Assembly: GCF_019711595.1 (NCBI RefSeq)
Contig: NZ_JAIGNR010000001.1
Span: 620,001 to 684,000 of the forward strand
Direction of reading: 5' to 3'
DNA from: Qipengyuania sphaerica
GTDB taxonomy: Bacteria; Pseudomonadota; Alphaproteobacteria; Sphingomonadales; Sphingomonadaceae
DNA length: 64,000 bases
The translations under genes were made by a program, and so were the position numbers. Below, piece by piece: positions 9,956 to 18,682 of this stretch. Numbering within the stretch: the first letter of the stretch is position 1; every line of letters starts with the position of its first letter. The notes below the pieces were generated by a model. That model made no database searches, was not told the origin of the DNA, and was given only the letters and a program-made list of their open reading frames with translations.

Positions 9956-10027
9956 AACAGGCAATTGGCGGAAATGCGCGGGTGCGGCTGAGGGAGTGGT
10001 GGGCAGTTGCCCAAAGGCTGGACGATG

Positions 10028-10048
10028 TCTGCCTAAAAATTAGGCAGA
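10028..10048. repeat. Perfect inverted repeat over the argC stop codon
   Basis: Two 9-base arms, TCTGCCTAA and TTAGGCAGA, flank a 3-base loop, and the argC stop codon lies inside. Read on the minus strand the hairpin has only Ts in its loop and no T-run after it, so it is not a textbook terminator. It may be a 3'-end stabilising hairpin, or an operator lying between argC and glnB. Confidence 0.6.
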
Positions 10049-10981
10049 TGGAAGTTTGAGGCCGGAGGTTTCATCGAGGCCGCACAAGAGGTTGAGGTTC
10101 TGTACGGCCGCCCCGCTGGCACCCTTGCCGAGGTTGTCGAGCCGCGCGACGAGGCGGGCGTGCCAGCCGCCTTCATTGCCGAATACGAACAGCTCCATCC
10201 CGTCGCCCGGAGCCGCGTCGGCATCGAGCAGGAGCTCGGCGGGAGTGTCGCCCGTGTATACGGAAACCACTTTCGAATCCGCGTAATGCCGAGCCAATCC
10301 CTCGCGCAGGGCGTCTGCATGCGGCTCGCCTTCCATGGCGCCGAGATGTAGCGGCACTTCGACCAGCATCCCCCGGAATGCCGGGACCACGGCGGGGGCG
10401 AAGATGACCGGATGCTCCAGCCCTGCATGCGCCTGCATTTCGGGCAGGTGCTTGTGCGCCAGATCGTAGCCATAGCCGCGGAAGGCAGGGGGCGGAGTGA
10501 GGATTTCATAGCGCTCGATCAGCGCCTTGCCGCCGCCCGAATAGCCGCTCACCGCATTGACCGTATAGGGCCAGTCGGCTGGCAACAGCCCTTCGCGGAC
10601 CAGCGGGGCGACGAGGGCGAGGAATCCGGTCGGATAGCAGCCCGGATTGCTTACCCTGCGGGCATCGGCGACACGCTCGCGCCCGACCAGTTCGGGAAAG
10701 CCGTAGCACCAGCCTTCGGCCGTACGGTGAGCGGATGAGGCATCGATGACCCGCGTTCCGCTTGTCGGGTCGATCAGGCTCACAGCCTCGCGCGCAGCCT
10801 CGTCGGGCAGGCAGAGGATGGCGACATCCGCTTCGTTCAGCGCCTCGCGCCTTGCGGCCCTGTCCTTGCGCTGCGCATCGTCCAGTGTGATGAGCGAAAA
10901 CTCGTCGCGGCCCGCCAGCCGCTCTGCGATTTCGAGGCCGGTCGTGCCGGCCGCGCCGTCGATGAAGACCTTATGCGTCAC
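10040..10981 (-). CDS. argC: N-acetyl-gamma-glutamyl-phosphate reductase
   Basis: 313 residues from a GTG at 10981 (VTHKVFIDGAAGTTGLEIAERL). This is the short (type 2) ArgC form of about 310 residues. It carries out the NADPH-dependent reduction of N-acetylglutamyl phosphate in arginine biosynthesis. The N-terminal Rossmann segment is GAAGTTG; the catalytic Cys is in VSNPGCYPTG; the SGYSGGGK segment follows. An upstream ATG at 11011 exists, but the extra 10 residues (RTGPRSRPT) do not look like family sequence. It overlaps the end of the SH3-like gene by 11 bases, suggesting coupling. No other arg gene is in the window. Confidence 0.93.
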   Translation of the reverse strand: MTHKVFIDGAAGTTGLEIAERLAGRDEFSLITLDDAQRKDRAARREALNEADVAILCLPDEAAREAVSLIDPTSGTRVIDASSAHRTAEGWCYGFPELVGRERVADARRVSNPGCYPTGFLALVAPLVREGLLPADWPYTVNAVSGYSGGGKALIERYEILTPPPAFRGYGYDLAHKHLPEMQAHAGLEHPVIFAPAVVPAFRGMLVEVPLHLGAMEGEPHADALREGLARHYADSKVVSVYTGDTPAELLLDADAAPGDGMELFVFGNEGGWHARLVARLDNLGKGASGAAVQNLNLLCGLDETSGLKLPSA

Positions 10982-11333
10982 TGTCGGGCGCGAGCGCGGA
11001 CCTGTGCGCATATCCGCTCGGCCCTTCCGGCCCTGCGGTAATCCACACCCAGTCGCCTTCGCAGTCGAGCAGTTCGACGGCCGAGCCTGCAGCGAGCGTC
11101 GCTCCGTCAGCCGCGTCGTCGCGCGAGGCCAGCTTCAGGGTGACATCCTCGGACCCGATCTTGCGATCGTGCGGGATCACGTAATGCGCGGCGAGGAAAC
11201 GGCCGGCGAGCGCAATATGGGCGAGGTCGCCGCGCACGGGCATCGTGCCCGGAGCAGGCTTCTTGACGGGACCCTTCAGTCCGACGATTCCTTCGGGCAG
11301 GCTATAATCGGCCGCAGCACTCACTAAGGTCAT
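10971..11333 (-). CDS. Small SH3-like domain protein
   Basis: 120 residues with no signal peptide or membrane segment. The C-terminal half (AAGSAVELLDCEGDWVWITAGPEGPSGYAHRSAL) has the shape of a bacterial SH3-like fold: a hydrophobic strand, a DW(V)WI strand and a G(Y)xH/R end. The N-terminal half is unrecognised but shares a PVRGDLAHIALAGRFLAAHYVIP segment of the kind seen in small Sphingomonadales proteins placed next to argC. Its 3' end overlaps argC by 11 bases. Function is unknown; it could bind a protein or peptidoglycan partner. Confidence 0.6.
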   Translation of the reverse strand: MTLVSAAADYSLPEGIVGLKGPVKKPAPGTMPVRGDLAHIALAGRFLAAHYVIPHDRKIGSEDVTLKLASRDDAADGATLAAGSAVELLDCEGDWVWITAGPEGPSGYAHRSALAPDSDA

Positions 11334-11397
11334 TTCCCTGTTGCAATCGCGTGGCGCTTAACCGCGCTCCCCCTGCAGGGCAAGCGCGGCGGGCAAA

Positions 11398-12786
11398 CTA
11401 TGCCGATTTGAAACGCTTTTGCAGCATGTGCCAGGCGGCGCGCAGGCCGTAGGCATCGCCGCCCTTGGGACGCCCGGGCTTGGCGGAAGGGCGCCATGCA
11501 AAGGTGTCGAAATGCGCCCAGTCGATGCCGTCGCCGACGAACTTGTCGAGGAAAAGCCCCGCCACGCTGGCGCCCGCAAAGGCGTTGCCGTGGGCGTTGT
11601 TGGTGTCGGCAATGTCGGAGGAGAGCCATTCGGCATAGGCTTCGGGCAGCGGCAGGCGCCAGGGATGATCGTCATGCGCCTTGCCCGCTTCGATCAGAGC
11701 GTCGGCGGTCTCGTCTTTGCGGGCCATCAGGGCGGGGAAGTCGGGTCCGAGGGCCACGCGCGCCGCGCCGGTGAGGGTGGCGAAATCGAGGATCAGCTCG
11801 GGCTTCTCCTCGCTCGCGCGGGTCAGGGCATCGCCGAGGATCAGCCGCCCTTCGGCATCGGTATTGCCGATTTCGACCGTCAGTCCTTTTCGCGATTTGA
11901 GTACGTCGCCGGGGCGGAAACTGTTGCCGGAAATCGCGTTCTCGACCGCCGGGACCAGCAGGTGCAGCCTCACGGGAAGTTTCGCGCCCATGATCAGACC
12001 GGCCAGCGCGATCGCGTGCGCCGCGCCGCCCATGTCCTTCTTCATCAACAGCATGCCCGAAGAGCTCTTCACGTCGAGACCGCCGCTGTCGAAGCAGACG
12101 CCCTTGCCGACCACGGCGATTACCGGATCGCTATCCTTGCCCCAAGTCAGGTGCATGATGCGCGGGGCATGGTGGCGCGTCGCCGCGCGGCCCACGGCGT
12201 GGACCATCGGGTATTCCTGCTCGAGCTGGTCGCCGCGCGTGACCGAGAGTTTCCCGCCGTGCGCCTTGGCCAGCTTCTCGCACTGATCTTCCAGCGCAGC
12301 AGGGCCCATGTCCTCTGCGGGCGTATTGACGAGGTCGCGCACGAGACACACCGCCTTTGCCTCTGCCACCGCAGCATCGATCTTTTTGGCTTCCTTGGTC
12401 AAAAGGATACGTGGACCCACCGGCTTGTCGGGCTTCTTGTACCGCTCGAAGTGATATTGCGCAGTCTGCCACCCATGCAGTGCAGGTCCCGGCTCGCCCT
12501 TGGCGCGGCGATAGGTGCCTTCCGGCAGCGCTTCGGCCAGCTTCGCCATGCACCAGCTCGACAGCTTGTCGGGATCGGCAACGCCGCCCACTGCGAACCA
12601 GCCATCGCCATCGGGAACAATCCCGACCTGGTAGCCACCGCCCTCGAATTTCTGTGCCTCGAGTGCGGCGCGCTGGCCTGCCGACAATGACTTCGCCCAA
12701 TCGGCAAATCCGTCCTTGTTCACCAGATGGATGGGGATAGCCTCCTGTCCCCGGTCTGCCTGGATTAGGTCGGCTTTGTCGGCCAT
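11398..12786 (-). CDS. Leucyl aminopeptidase family protein (M17)
   Basis: 462 residues, cytoplasmic. The C-terminal catalytic domain has the dinuclear-metal segment VGKGVCFDSGGLDVKSSSGM, the MKKDMGGAA segment with its catalytic Lys, and the NTDAEGRL family signature. It removes N-terminal residues from peptides. The N-terminal 150 residues form the smaller regulatory/hexamer domain and diverge from E. coli PepA, so a specific pepA or pepB name is not assigned. A GAGGGGAA ribosome site precedes the ATG. It is divergent from the DUF3298-type lipoprotein gene, with 43 bases between starts. Confidence 0.93.
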   Translation of the reverse strand: MADKADLIQADRGQEAIPIHLVNKDGFADWAKSLSAGQRAALEAQKFEGGGYQVGIVPDGDGWFAVGGVADPDKLSSWCMAKLAEALPEGTYRRAKGEPGPALHGWQTAQYHFERYKKPDKPVGPRILLTKEAKKIDAAVAEAKAVCLVRDLVNTPAEDMGPAALEDQCEKLAKAHGGKLSVTRGDQLEQEYPMVHAVGRAATRHHAPRIMHLTWGKDSDPVIAVVGKGVCFDSGGLDVKSSSGMLLMKKDMGGAAHAIALAGLIMGAKLPVRLHLLVPAVENAISGNSFRPGDVLKSRKGLTVEIGNTDAEGRLILGDALTRASEEKPELILDFATLTGAARVALGPDFPALMARKDETADALIEAGKAHDDHPWRLPLPEAYAEWLSSDIADTNNAHGNAFAGASVAGLFLDKFVGDGIDWAHFDTFAWRPSAKPGRPKGGDAYGLRAAWHMLQKRFKSA

Positions 12787-12829
12787 GATATTCCCCTCGG
12801 ATTAATCTGCTGCGTGCCAAGGTAATTCG

Positions 12830-13663
12830 ATGCGAAAGTCCCTGTTCCTGATTTCCCTCGCCCTGTCGAGCGCAGCCTGCTCGCAATCGGCGGATGAAGC
12901 GCCCGCATCTGAAGAAAGCGCGCTGTCGCCCGCTGCCAGCGCGACAGCGGTTACGAAATCCGATGCAGGTGTGGAAGCGAAGGCTTTCGAATTCGAGGAC
13001 GATGCCAGCCGGAATGGAGGGACCCGCGAATTCGCTTACAGCTGGCCCGCAGCCGCGGCGCGCGAACCGAAACTGGCGGCGCAGCTCGATGCAGAGCGCG
13101 TGCGCGAGCTTGAAGCGCAAAAGGCCGATTGGGAAAAATCGCTCGTGGATTTTCCGGATGGCTGCGTGTCCTGCATCGGGCGCGGGTTCGACAAGGAGTG
13201 GAAGGTTGTAGCCGACCTGCCGCAATGGCTCAGCCTGTCGGCAGACCTATACCTTTATACCGGCGGCGCGCACGGCATGAGTGGCAAGACATCGCTGGTG
13301 TGGGATCGCCGCGGAGAAGTCGGCGTGAAGGGCGTCGAGCTGTTCAAATCGCCCGTTGCTCTGGAAACGGCGCTGGGGGTCCGCCTGTGCGACGCGCTCA
13401 ATGTTGCGCGAGAGAAGCGCAGGGGGATGAAAATCGACCCGACAAGCGGCGACATGTTCGATGACTGCCCGGGTATCGATGAAAGTGCTGTGCTTGTCGG
13501 CTCTTCGAACGGCGAGACTTTCGACCGCATCGGTATCTACTTCGGGCCCTATGTTGCGGGCTCCTATGCGGAAGGTGCCTACGAACTCAATTTCCCCGTC
13601 ACCGCCTCGATCATCGATGCGGTAAAGCCGCAATATGCCAATGCTTTCAGCGTGAAACGCTAG
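12830..13663 (+). CDS. DUF4163/DUF3298 (RsiV-like) lipoprotein
   Basis: 277 residues. The signal peptide ends in a lipobox (SSAAC, Cys18). After a 40-residue Ala/Ser/Glu-rich linker the protein matches the DUF4163-DUF3298 arrangement: the YSWPAAAAREPKLAAQL strand, then LSLSADLYLYTGGAHGMS, whose TGGAHG turn is characteristic, and the C-terminal LFGPY/VAGSYAEGAYELNFP-type segment. Related domains occur in RsiV, where the fold binds lysozyme, but most lipoprotein homologues are uncharacterised. Four cysteines (two in CVSCIG) may form disulfides. It is a single gene followed 41 bases later by map on the same strand. Confidence 0.8.
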   Translation: MRKSLFLISLALSSAACSQSADEAPASEESALSPAASATAVTKSDAGVEAKAFEFEDDASRNGGTREFAYSWPAAAAREPKLAAQLDAERVRELEAQKADWEKSLVDFPDGCVSCIGRGFDKEWKVVADLPQWLSLSADLYLYTGGAHGMSGKTSLVWDRRGEVGVKGVELFKSPVALETALGVRLCDALNVAREKRRGMKIDPTSGDMFDDCPGIDESAVLVGSSNGETFDRIGIYFGPYVAGSYAEGAYELNFPVTASIIDAVKPQYANAFSVKR

Positions 13664-13704
13664 GGCGCTCGCAATTCGGCCGCAGGGTCGCTACATGGAC
13701 GCGC

Positions 13705-14532
13705 ATGACCGAATATCAGGTGATCGATAGCGAACAGACCGTCTACCGCGACGGCACCATCAAGCTGCACGGCCCCGAAGGCTTCGAAGGCATGCGCAAG
13801 GCCGGGCGCCTTGCCGCCGAAATCCTCGACGAGCTGACCGGCATGGTCGAACCCGGGGTGACCACCGGCCAGATCGACGACAAGGTGCGCGAAATGACGC
13901 TCGATGCCGGTGCTGTGCCCGCGACCATGGGCTATCGCGGCTATTCCCATAGTTGCTGCACCTCGATCAACCATGTGATCTGTCACGGCATCCCTTCGGA
14001 CAAGGCGCTGAAGGAAGGCGACATCGTCAACATCGACGTAACGCCGCTTCTTGACGGCTGGCACGGCGATACCAGCCGCATGTTCTTCGCCGGCGAACCG
14101 CCGCTCAAGGCCAAGAAGCTGGTCGAGGTGACCTATGAATGCCTCATGCTCGGTATCGAGGCGGCGAGCCGGCCCGGCGCGCGGCTGGGCGATATCGGTG
14201 CAGTGATCGAGGCGCATGCGCGCCAGCATCGCTATGGCGTCGTGCAGGAATTCTGCGGTCACGGCCTCGGTCGCCTGTTCCACGATGCGCCCGAAGTAAT
14301 CCACACCGGCCGCATGGGCACCGGCCCGCTGCTCAAGCCCGGCATGTTCTTCACCATCGAACCGATGATCAACCTCGGCCGCCCGCACGCCAAGATGCTT
14401 AGCGACGGTTGGACCGCCGTGACCCGCGACAAGTCGCTCTCGGCGCAATTCGAGCACTCGATCGGAATTACCGAGAACGGGGTGGAGATCTTCACCGAAA
14501 GCCCCAAGGGCCTTCACAAACCGCCTTACTGA
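13705..14532 (+). CDS. map: Methionine aminopeptidase, type I
   Basis: 275 residues, standard for type I. It removes the initiator Met from nascent proteins. The metal ligands are all seen: Asp in NIDVTPLLDGWHGDTSRM (two Asp), His in FCGHGLG, Glu in FTIEPM and Glu in QFEHSI. Substrate-side His occurs in SHSCCTSINHVICHGIP. The N-terminus has about 20 extra residues before the conserved GFEGMRKAGRLAAE helix, common in alphaproteobacterial Map. The ribosome site is weak. It is convergent with the J-domain gene, 4 bases apart. Confidence 0.97.
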   Translation: MTEYQVIDSEQTVYRDGTIKLHGPEGFEGMRKAGRLAAEILDELTGMVEPGVTTGQIDDKVREMTLDAGAVPATMGYRGYSHSCCTSINHVICHGIPSDKALKEGDIVNIDVTPLLDGWHGDTSRMFFAGEPPLKAKKLVEVTYECLMLGIEAASRPGARLGDIGAVIEAHARQHRYGVVQEFCGHGLGRLFHDAPEVIHTGRMGTGPLLKPGMFFTIEPMINLGRPHAKMLSDGWTAVTRDKSLSAQFEHSIGITENGVEIFTESPKGLHKPPY

Positions 14533-14536
14533 GGCA

Positions 14537-15112
14537 CTAACTACCGCTGTGCCTGGTCTGCTCGAGCAGCAGCCGCTCCTTCGCGGCGCGGCTCTGCGTG
14601 ATGACGTGATCGACCCCCTCGATGGTGATCATATATTCGCTGGACTGCGAAATCTCGATCAGGCCCTTCGATTTCAGGTACCAGGTGTGGAATTCGAAGC
14701 TTTCGTCCGAACAGCCTAGCTCCCTCTGGAGGTAATAAGGCATGACGCCGGGCTCGCGCGCATTTTCGCGGCGTTTCTTGTAAAGCGCGAGCAAGAGCTC
14801 CTCGTGCAATTCCGCATCCTGAACGGCAGTGGCACCGTCGATCACGATATCGTCTCGCGGCTGCGCGGGCTGGGCATCCACGCCATTCACCTCGGCATAG
14901 AGGCGATCGTATTTGTCGCGCTTGCTCGCACTTTTCAGGATCTTGTAGGCGCGGGTGATGTCCTGGAATTTCTCGACATCCGCGGTGTCCGCGTGATCGG
15001 GATGGTAGAGCTGCGCGAGCCGCCTGTAGGCCTTGTCGATTTCCGAGCGCGTGGCAGCGTGTTCGATCTCGAACAGCGCATAGAGGTCCACGAAATCCTC
15101 GTCGTCTTCCAT
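14537..15112 (-). CDS. J-domain protein
   Basis: 191 residues. A J-domain occupies residues about 8-72, with the invariant HPD at residues 37-39 and the QDITRAYKILKSASKRDKYD helix after it. It should therefore stimulate an Hsp70 ATPase. There is no Gly/Phe region, zinc-finger domain or C-terminal substrate domain, so it is a class III-type co-chaperone rather than DnaJ itself. The C-terminal 90 residues look like a small winged-helix-like regulatory domain (YYLQRELGCSDESFEFHTWYLKSKGLIEI). Its client is unknown. The gene stands alone, with ccmB downstream-facing at 15215. Confidence 0.85.
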   Translation of the reverse strand: MEDDEDFVDLYALFEIEHAATRSEIDKAYRRLAQLYHPDHADTADVEKFQDITRAYKILKSASKRDKYDRLYAEVNGVDAQPAQPRDDIVIDGATAVQDAELHEELLLALYKKRRENAREPGVMPYYLQRELGCSDESFEFHTWYLKSKGLIEISQSSEYMITIEGVDHVITQSRAAKERLLLEQTRHSGS

Positions 15113-15214
15113 TTCCGGCTTTCCGTCCGTCTCGATGCGACCGCTCCCGATTAGCGCCGGACGGCAGGGCTGTCATCCGGTCTTGTACCGTTGTCTTTTA
15201 AGTGAAGGAAAAGG

Positions 15215-15871
15215 TCAACTTTCCCGGCTCGCGCGGATCGCCGCAGCCGATGCGAACGGAGCGAGCGCGACGAGGACGAGACTGATTGCGGCGGTGAACA
15301 ACAGTGCCGAGGGGTCGGGGCGGGCGAGGGCGCCTGCGCCGAAGATCAGGATCGGCACGGCGAGCGGAATGACCATCAGTCCGGCCAGCGCGGCGCCTCC
15401 ACGCATGCTGGCGGTGAGTGCGGCGACTGCAAGGCCCACGGCGGCAAGGCCGGGCGTCCCGGCAAGGAGGCCGAGAAGGACCGTACGCGTTGTCTCGCCG
15501 TCCAGGCCCAGCAAAGCGGCAGCGGGAAGGGTGGCGAGCAGCAGCAGCGGGGCAAAGGCGAGCCAGTGGGCGAGAAGGCGCACCGCCATTGCCAGTTCCT
15601 CCGATACATCTCTCAGATAGAGCTGGTCGAACACCCCCGCATCGAGATCGTCGGTGACGAGCTTTTCGAGCGGCAGGATCGCGGCAAGGAGCGCCGCTAC
15701 CCAGATTACCCCGCCACCGGTCCGCGCCAGCAGTTGCGCATCGGGACCGACAGCAAAAGGATAAAGCATCGCCACCGCAAGGAAGAACAACAGCGGCAGC
15801 ACACCGCCTCCGCTGCCGCCCGGCATCAGGCGGGCGAGGTCGCGGCGCAGCAGGGTCAGCGCCGCGCTCAT
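15215..15871 (-). CDS. ccmB: Heme exporter permease CcmB
   Basis: 218 residues with about six hydrophobic segments and no charged loops of note, the normal length for CcmB. It starts at the ATG at 15871 inside a 4-base ATGA overlap with the ccmA stop, which fixes the start. CcmB is the membrane subunit of the CcmABCD complex that releases holo-CcmE for cytochrome c maturation. Conserved features are the LRRDLARL N-terminus, the LPLEKLVTDDLDAGVFDQLYL loop and the PLAVPILIFGAGA helix. Other ccm genes are not in this window, so ccmAB is separated from the rest of the pathway. Confidence 0.92.
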   Translation of the reverse strand: MSAALTLLRRDLARLMPGGSGGGVLPLLFFLAVAMLYPFAVGPDAQLLARTGGGVIWVAALLAAILPLEKLVTDDLDAGVFDQLYLRDVSEELAMAVRLLAHWLAFAPLLLLATLPAAALLGLDGETTRTVLLGLLAGTPGLAAVGLAVAALTASMRGGAALAGLMVIPLAVPILIFGAGALARPDPSALLFTAAISLVLVALAPFASAAAIRASRES

Positions 15872-16449
15872 GCGGCGTAATCCTCGATTGCGAGGGTCTT
15901 GCCTTGGGGCAGGGCGAAGGGCTGGTGCGAGGCGACGACGGTGATCCCGCCGCCGTTGCAGTGGAGGGCAACCAGCGCCTCCACGCTCTTGCGTGCCTGC
16001 GTGTCGAGGCCGTTCAGCGGTTCGTCGAGCAGCCAGATCGGGCAATTGCGGTTGAGCAATCGCGCCAGCGCAGCGCGCTTCTTCTGGCCGGTCGAGAGGT
16101 AGCGCACCGGAACGTCGAGCAGCGGTTCGAGCTGCAGGACTTCAAGCGCGCGGCCCGGGTCGCGGCAGCCGTCCAGACGCTCCCAGAATTCGAGGGCACG
16201 GCCCAGCGGCAAGTTGGGATCGAGGGAGAGGCGCTCGTCGACCAGTCCTATCCCGCCAACCGAAGAAACCTCGCCGGCAAAGGGACGCAAAAGGCCTGCA
16301 AGGATGCGGATAAGGCTGGATTTTCCAACGCCGTTGGAACCGGTCACCTGCACCGCATCGCCGGGCGCGCACGCCAGCGACAGCCCCTTGAAGAGCAGCC
16401 TATCGCCCCTGCGGCAGGCGATGTCGGTCGCGATCAGCTGCGCTTGCAT
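15868..16449 (-). CDS. ccmA: Heme exporter ATP-binding protein CcmA
   Basis: 193 residues from the ATG at 16449 ([15 protein letters not shown]). Upstream in-frame sequence is Arg-rich and not family-like. It is a compact ABC ATPase: Walker [10 protein letters not shown], signature LSTGQKKR (an LSxGQ variant usual in CcmA), Walker [10 protein letters not shown], and the switch His in VVASHQ. With CcmB it powers release of heme-loaded CcmE during cytochrome c biogenesis. The stop overlaps the ccmB start by 4 bases. The gene is divergent from the pterin dehydratase gene 56 bases away. Confidence 0.94.
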   Translation of the reverse strand: MQAQLIATDIACRRGDRLLFKGLSLACAPGDAVQVTGSNGVGKSSLIRILAGLLRPFAGEVSSVGGIGLVDERLSLDPNLPLGRALEFWERLDGCRDPGRALEVLQLEPLLDVPVRYLSTGQKKRAALARLLNRNCPIWLLDEPLNGLDTQARKSVEALVALHCNGGGITVVASHQPFALPQGKTLAIEDYAA

Positions 16450-16505
16450 GGGGCGCAGCGATAGGCAAAAGGCTCCCTCGCGACAAGCACAGGAGATTCG
16501 CGAAG

Positions 16506-16796
16506 ATGCCCGTCGAAGAGCTGACCCCCGAAGAACGCGAGACCTGGCTGCGCGCATTGCCCGAATGGTCGCTCACCCGGGAAGGCAAGGCGATCGAGCG
16601 CAAGTTCGAATTCGGAGACTTCGCCGAAGCCTTCGCTTTCATGACCCGCATCGCGATCAAGGCCGACAAGGCCGACCACCATCCCGAATGGTTCAACGTC
16701 TACAACAGGGTCGAGATCACCCTGACCACGCATGATGCGGGCGGACTTTCGCTGCGCGACGTCAACATGGCCAAGAAGATCGACAAGCTGGTCTAG
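16506..16796 (+). CDS. Pterin-4a-carbinolamine dehydratase
   Basis: 96 residues, the full family size. The active-site signature is intact: [16 protein letters not shown] and TTHDAGGLS, giving the paired His and later His-Asp residues. The enzyme dehydrates 4a-hydroxytetrahydropterin, recycling the cofactor of phenylalanine hydroxylase. In bacteria lacking that hydroxylase it may serve molybdopterin or other pterin metabolism. No hydroxylase gene is nearby. A GGAG ribosome site sits 10 bases before the ATG. It is convergent with the SDR gene, 2 bases apart. Confidence 0.95.
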   Translation: MPVEELTPEERETWLRALPEWSLTREGKAIERKFEFGDFAEAFAFMTRIAIKADKADHHPEWFNVYNRVEITLTTHDAGGLSLRDVNMAKKIDKLV

Positions 16797-16798
16797 GC

Positions 16799-17602
16799 TT
16801 ATTTCCAGGCGCTTTCGCCGCGGCGAACCATGCGCCGCAACCTTCCGGGCATCCACCGCCGGGCGAAGGCGAGCTTCTTCGTAGTCTTTCCCAGGAGGTG
16901 ATGTAATTCGTCGGAATGGACCGCGCGCCATGCCGCAGCGGCCACGTCGGCGACCGGAAGGACTTCGCCCTTCTGTTCGGTCACATTGTCGCGGATGATG
17001 TCGTTCGACGATCGGTTGGGCGTCTTGTCGAGCAACGGGGTATCGACGAATATCGGGCAGAGCGAGGCCACCTTAATGCCTTCTTCCGACCATTCCGCAT
17101 CGAAGGCCTCAGTCAGGCTCCGAACTGCTGCCTTGCTGGCGCAATAGACGCTGATATCGGCCAAGCCGTAAAGCCCGGCAATGCTTGCAGTGTTGAGCAG
17201 GCACGACCCGGGAGCAGTTCTGGCGAGATGCGGGTGAGCGGCCTTGGCGCCGAAGATCACCCCTGTTACGTTGATGTCGATACACGCCGAGATTTCTTCT
17301 GCGCTCAGCGTATCGATCGGTCCGCCGGGTGCGATGCCTGCGTTGTTGACCACGACGTCAATTCGCCCGCCCGCAGCCGTGGCGAAAGCGTCGAGCGCTT
17401 CCTCCCACTGATCGAGTTTGCGCACATCGAAAGTGTGCCGGTAGCTGAAGCCGTGCTTCATCATTCCGAGGGTCTCGCGCATGCCCGCCTCGTCGACATC
17501 GCCCACGCCGACGAACCAGTCACGCTCGGCGAAATAGAGGGCGATGGCGCGGCCGATGCCCGATGCGCCTCCGGTGACGAAGATAGCCTTGCGCGTGCTC
17601 AT
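16799..17602 (-). CDS. SDR-family oxidoreductase
   Basis: 267 residues, classical short-chain dehydrogenase. The nucleotide-binding TGGASGIG is at residues 10-17, NNAG follows strand 4, and the catalytic Ser/Tyr/Lys are in NTASIAGLYG and YCASKAA. After the first strand the pocket residue is Asp (GDVDEAG), which usually favours NAD(H). The C-terminal extension with TTKKLAFARRWMPGRLRRMVRRG is basic, possibly membrane-associating. Substrate cannot be told. GAGAGG precedes the ATG. It lies 15 bases after the start of the downstream-facing glycosylase gene unit, same strand, so may be cotranscribed with it. Confidence 0.9.
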   Translation of the reverse strand: MSTRKAIFVTGGASGIGRAIALYFAERDWFVGVGDVDEAGMRETLGMMKHGFSYRHTFDVRKLDQWEEALDAFATAAGGRIDVVVNNAGIAPGGPIDTLSAEEISACIDINVTGVIFGAKAAHPHLARTAPGSCLLNTASIAGLYGLADISVYCASKAAVRSLTEAFDAEWSEEGIKVASLCPIFVDTPLLDKTPNRSSNDIIRDNVTEQKGEVLPVADVAAAAWRAVHSDELHHLLGKTTKKLAFARRWMPGRLRRMVRRGESAWK

Positions 17603-17617
17603 GAAACCTCTCGTGAA

Positions 17618-18235
17618 TTACAATGCAGGGTCGGCATAGGCATGCCAGGTGAAGATGGCCATGGCACCGCGATAGGGCTTCCACTTTTCGGCCAGCTCGC
17701 GCGTCTGCTTCTCGCTTGGGCGTTCGGGCAAGTCGAGCATCTTGCCGAGTGCCGCCTGCACCGCGAGGTCGCCTGCGGGCCAGATGTCCTGCCTTCCCTC
17801 GGCAAACAGCAGGTAGATTTCCGCCGACCAGCGCCCGATGCCCTTGATGCGCGTGAGTTCTACAATGGCCTCCTCGTCATCCTCCGGCAGGTTCTCCAGA
17901 TCGAGCTCGCCACTCGCCACCAGTTCGCACAGGGATCGCGCATAGCCCTGTTTCTGGCGCGACAAACCGCAGCCGCGCAAAGTGTCGAAATCGCGGGCGA
18001 GCAATTCGTGCGCGTGCATCTCCTCGCCCAGCTCGGCTTCCAGCTTGTTCCAAACCGAAGACGCGGCCGCGACGCTTACTTGCTGGCCGACGATGGTGCG
18101 CAGCAGCGTGCGGTATCCGGTCTCGCGTATACGCTCTTCGGGATACCCGACGCGCTCTATCGCGCCTGCCACAGTCTTGTCTTCTGCCGCCACCGCATCG
18201 AGGTGATCGCGTATCTGCGCCCTTGTGAGACCCAT
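17618..18235 (-). CDS. AlkA-like DNA-3-methyladenine glycosylase II
   Basis: 205 residues from the ATG at 18235, behind a GGAAGG ribosome site. It belongs to the HhH-GPD DNA glycosylases: the helix-hairpin-helix is LTRIKGIGRWSAEIYLLF and the catalytic Asp is in WPAGDLAVQ. Upstream, TIVGQQVSVAAASSVWNKL is the conserved first helical block. It removes alkylated bases (for example 3-methyladenine) from DNA, starting base-excision repair. It lacks the extra N-terminal beta domain of E. coli AlkA, so is the short form common in alphaproteobacteria. It is divergent from the ferredoxin gene. Confidence 0.92.
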   Translation of the reverse strand: MGLTRAQIRDHLDAVAAEDKTVAGAIERVGYPEERIRETGYRTLLRTIVGQQVSVAAASSVWNKLEAELGEEMHAHELLARDFDTLRGCGLSRQKQGYARSLCELVASGELDLENLPEDDEEAIVELTRIKGIGRWSAEIYLLFAEGRQDIWPAGDLAVQAALGKMLDLPERPSEKQTRELAEKWKPYRGAMAIFTWHAYADPAL

Positions 18236-18322
18236 TGTGTGGCTTGCCTTCCCGCGCCGGTTTGAATAGCAGCCCCACGCATACGGCCCGCGCGGCGGGC
18301 GATGCAACACAGGAATCCATCG

Positions 18323-18640
18323 ATGCCCAAGCTGATCGTCACCACCCGCGAAGGCGATACTTCCGAAATCGAGGTCGAAGACGGCCTGACCGTGATGGAG
18401 GCCATCCGCGACAATGGCTTCGACGAGCTGCTGGCGCTGTGCGGCGGCTGCTGTTCGTGCGCGACCTGCCATGTGCATGTCGACCCCGAATTTACCGGCA
18501 AGCTGCCCGCGATGAGCGAGGACGAGGACGACCTGCTCGAGAGCAGCGACCACCGCGTCGAGACCTCGCGCCTTTCGTGCCAGATCCCATTCAGCGCGGA
18601 TCTCGACGGCCTCAAGGTTACTATCGCGCCTGAAGATTGA
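18323..18640 (+). CDS. 2Fe-2S ferredoxin
   Basis: 105 residues from the ATG at 18323 ([11 protein letters not shown]), behind an AGGA site. The cluster ligands are in [13 protein letters not shown] plus a fourth Cys in LSCQIPF, the spacing of adrenodoxin-type ferredoxins. The group includes partners of P450s and the Isc ferredoxin. It donates single electrons to an oxygenase or cluster-assembly partner. No partner gene is adjacent: an alkylation-repair gene diverges on one side and cysK follows 43 bases later on the same strand. The acidic helix [16 protein letters not shown] is where adrenodoxins dock partners. Confidence 0.93.
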   Translation: MPKLIVTTREGDTSEIEVEDGLTVMEAIRDNGFDELLALCGGCCSCATCHVHVDPEFTGKLPAMSEDEDDLLESSDHRVETSRLSCQIPFSADLDGLKVTIAPED

Positions 18641-18682
18641 TGTTGTTTGCGGGTTAAGGCGTGCGCGCCTAACTCGGCCATC

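Noticed and set aside
18127-18134. CGTATACG inside the AlkA-like gene
   Set aside because: It is inside a coding region far from glucan genes; chance occurrence.
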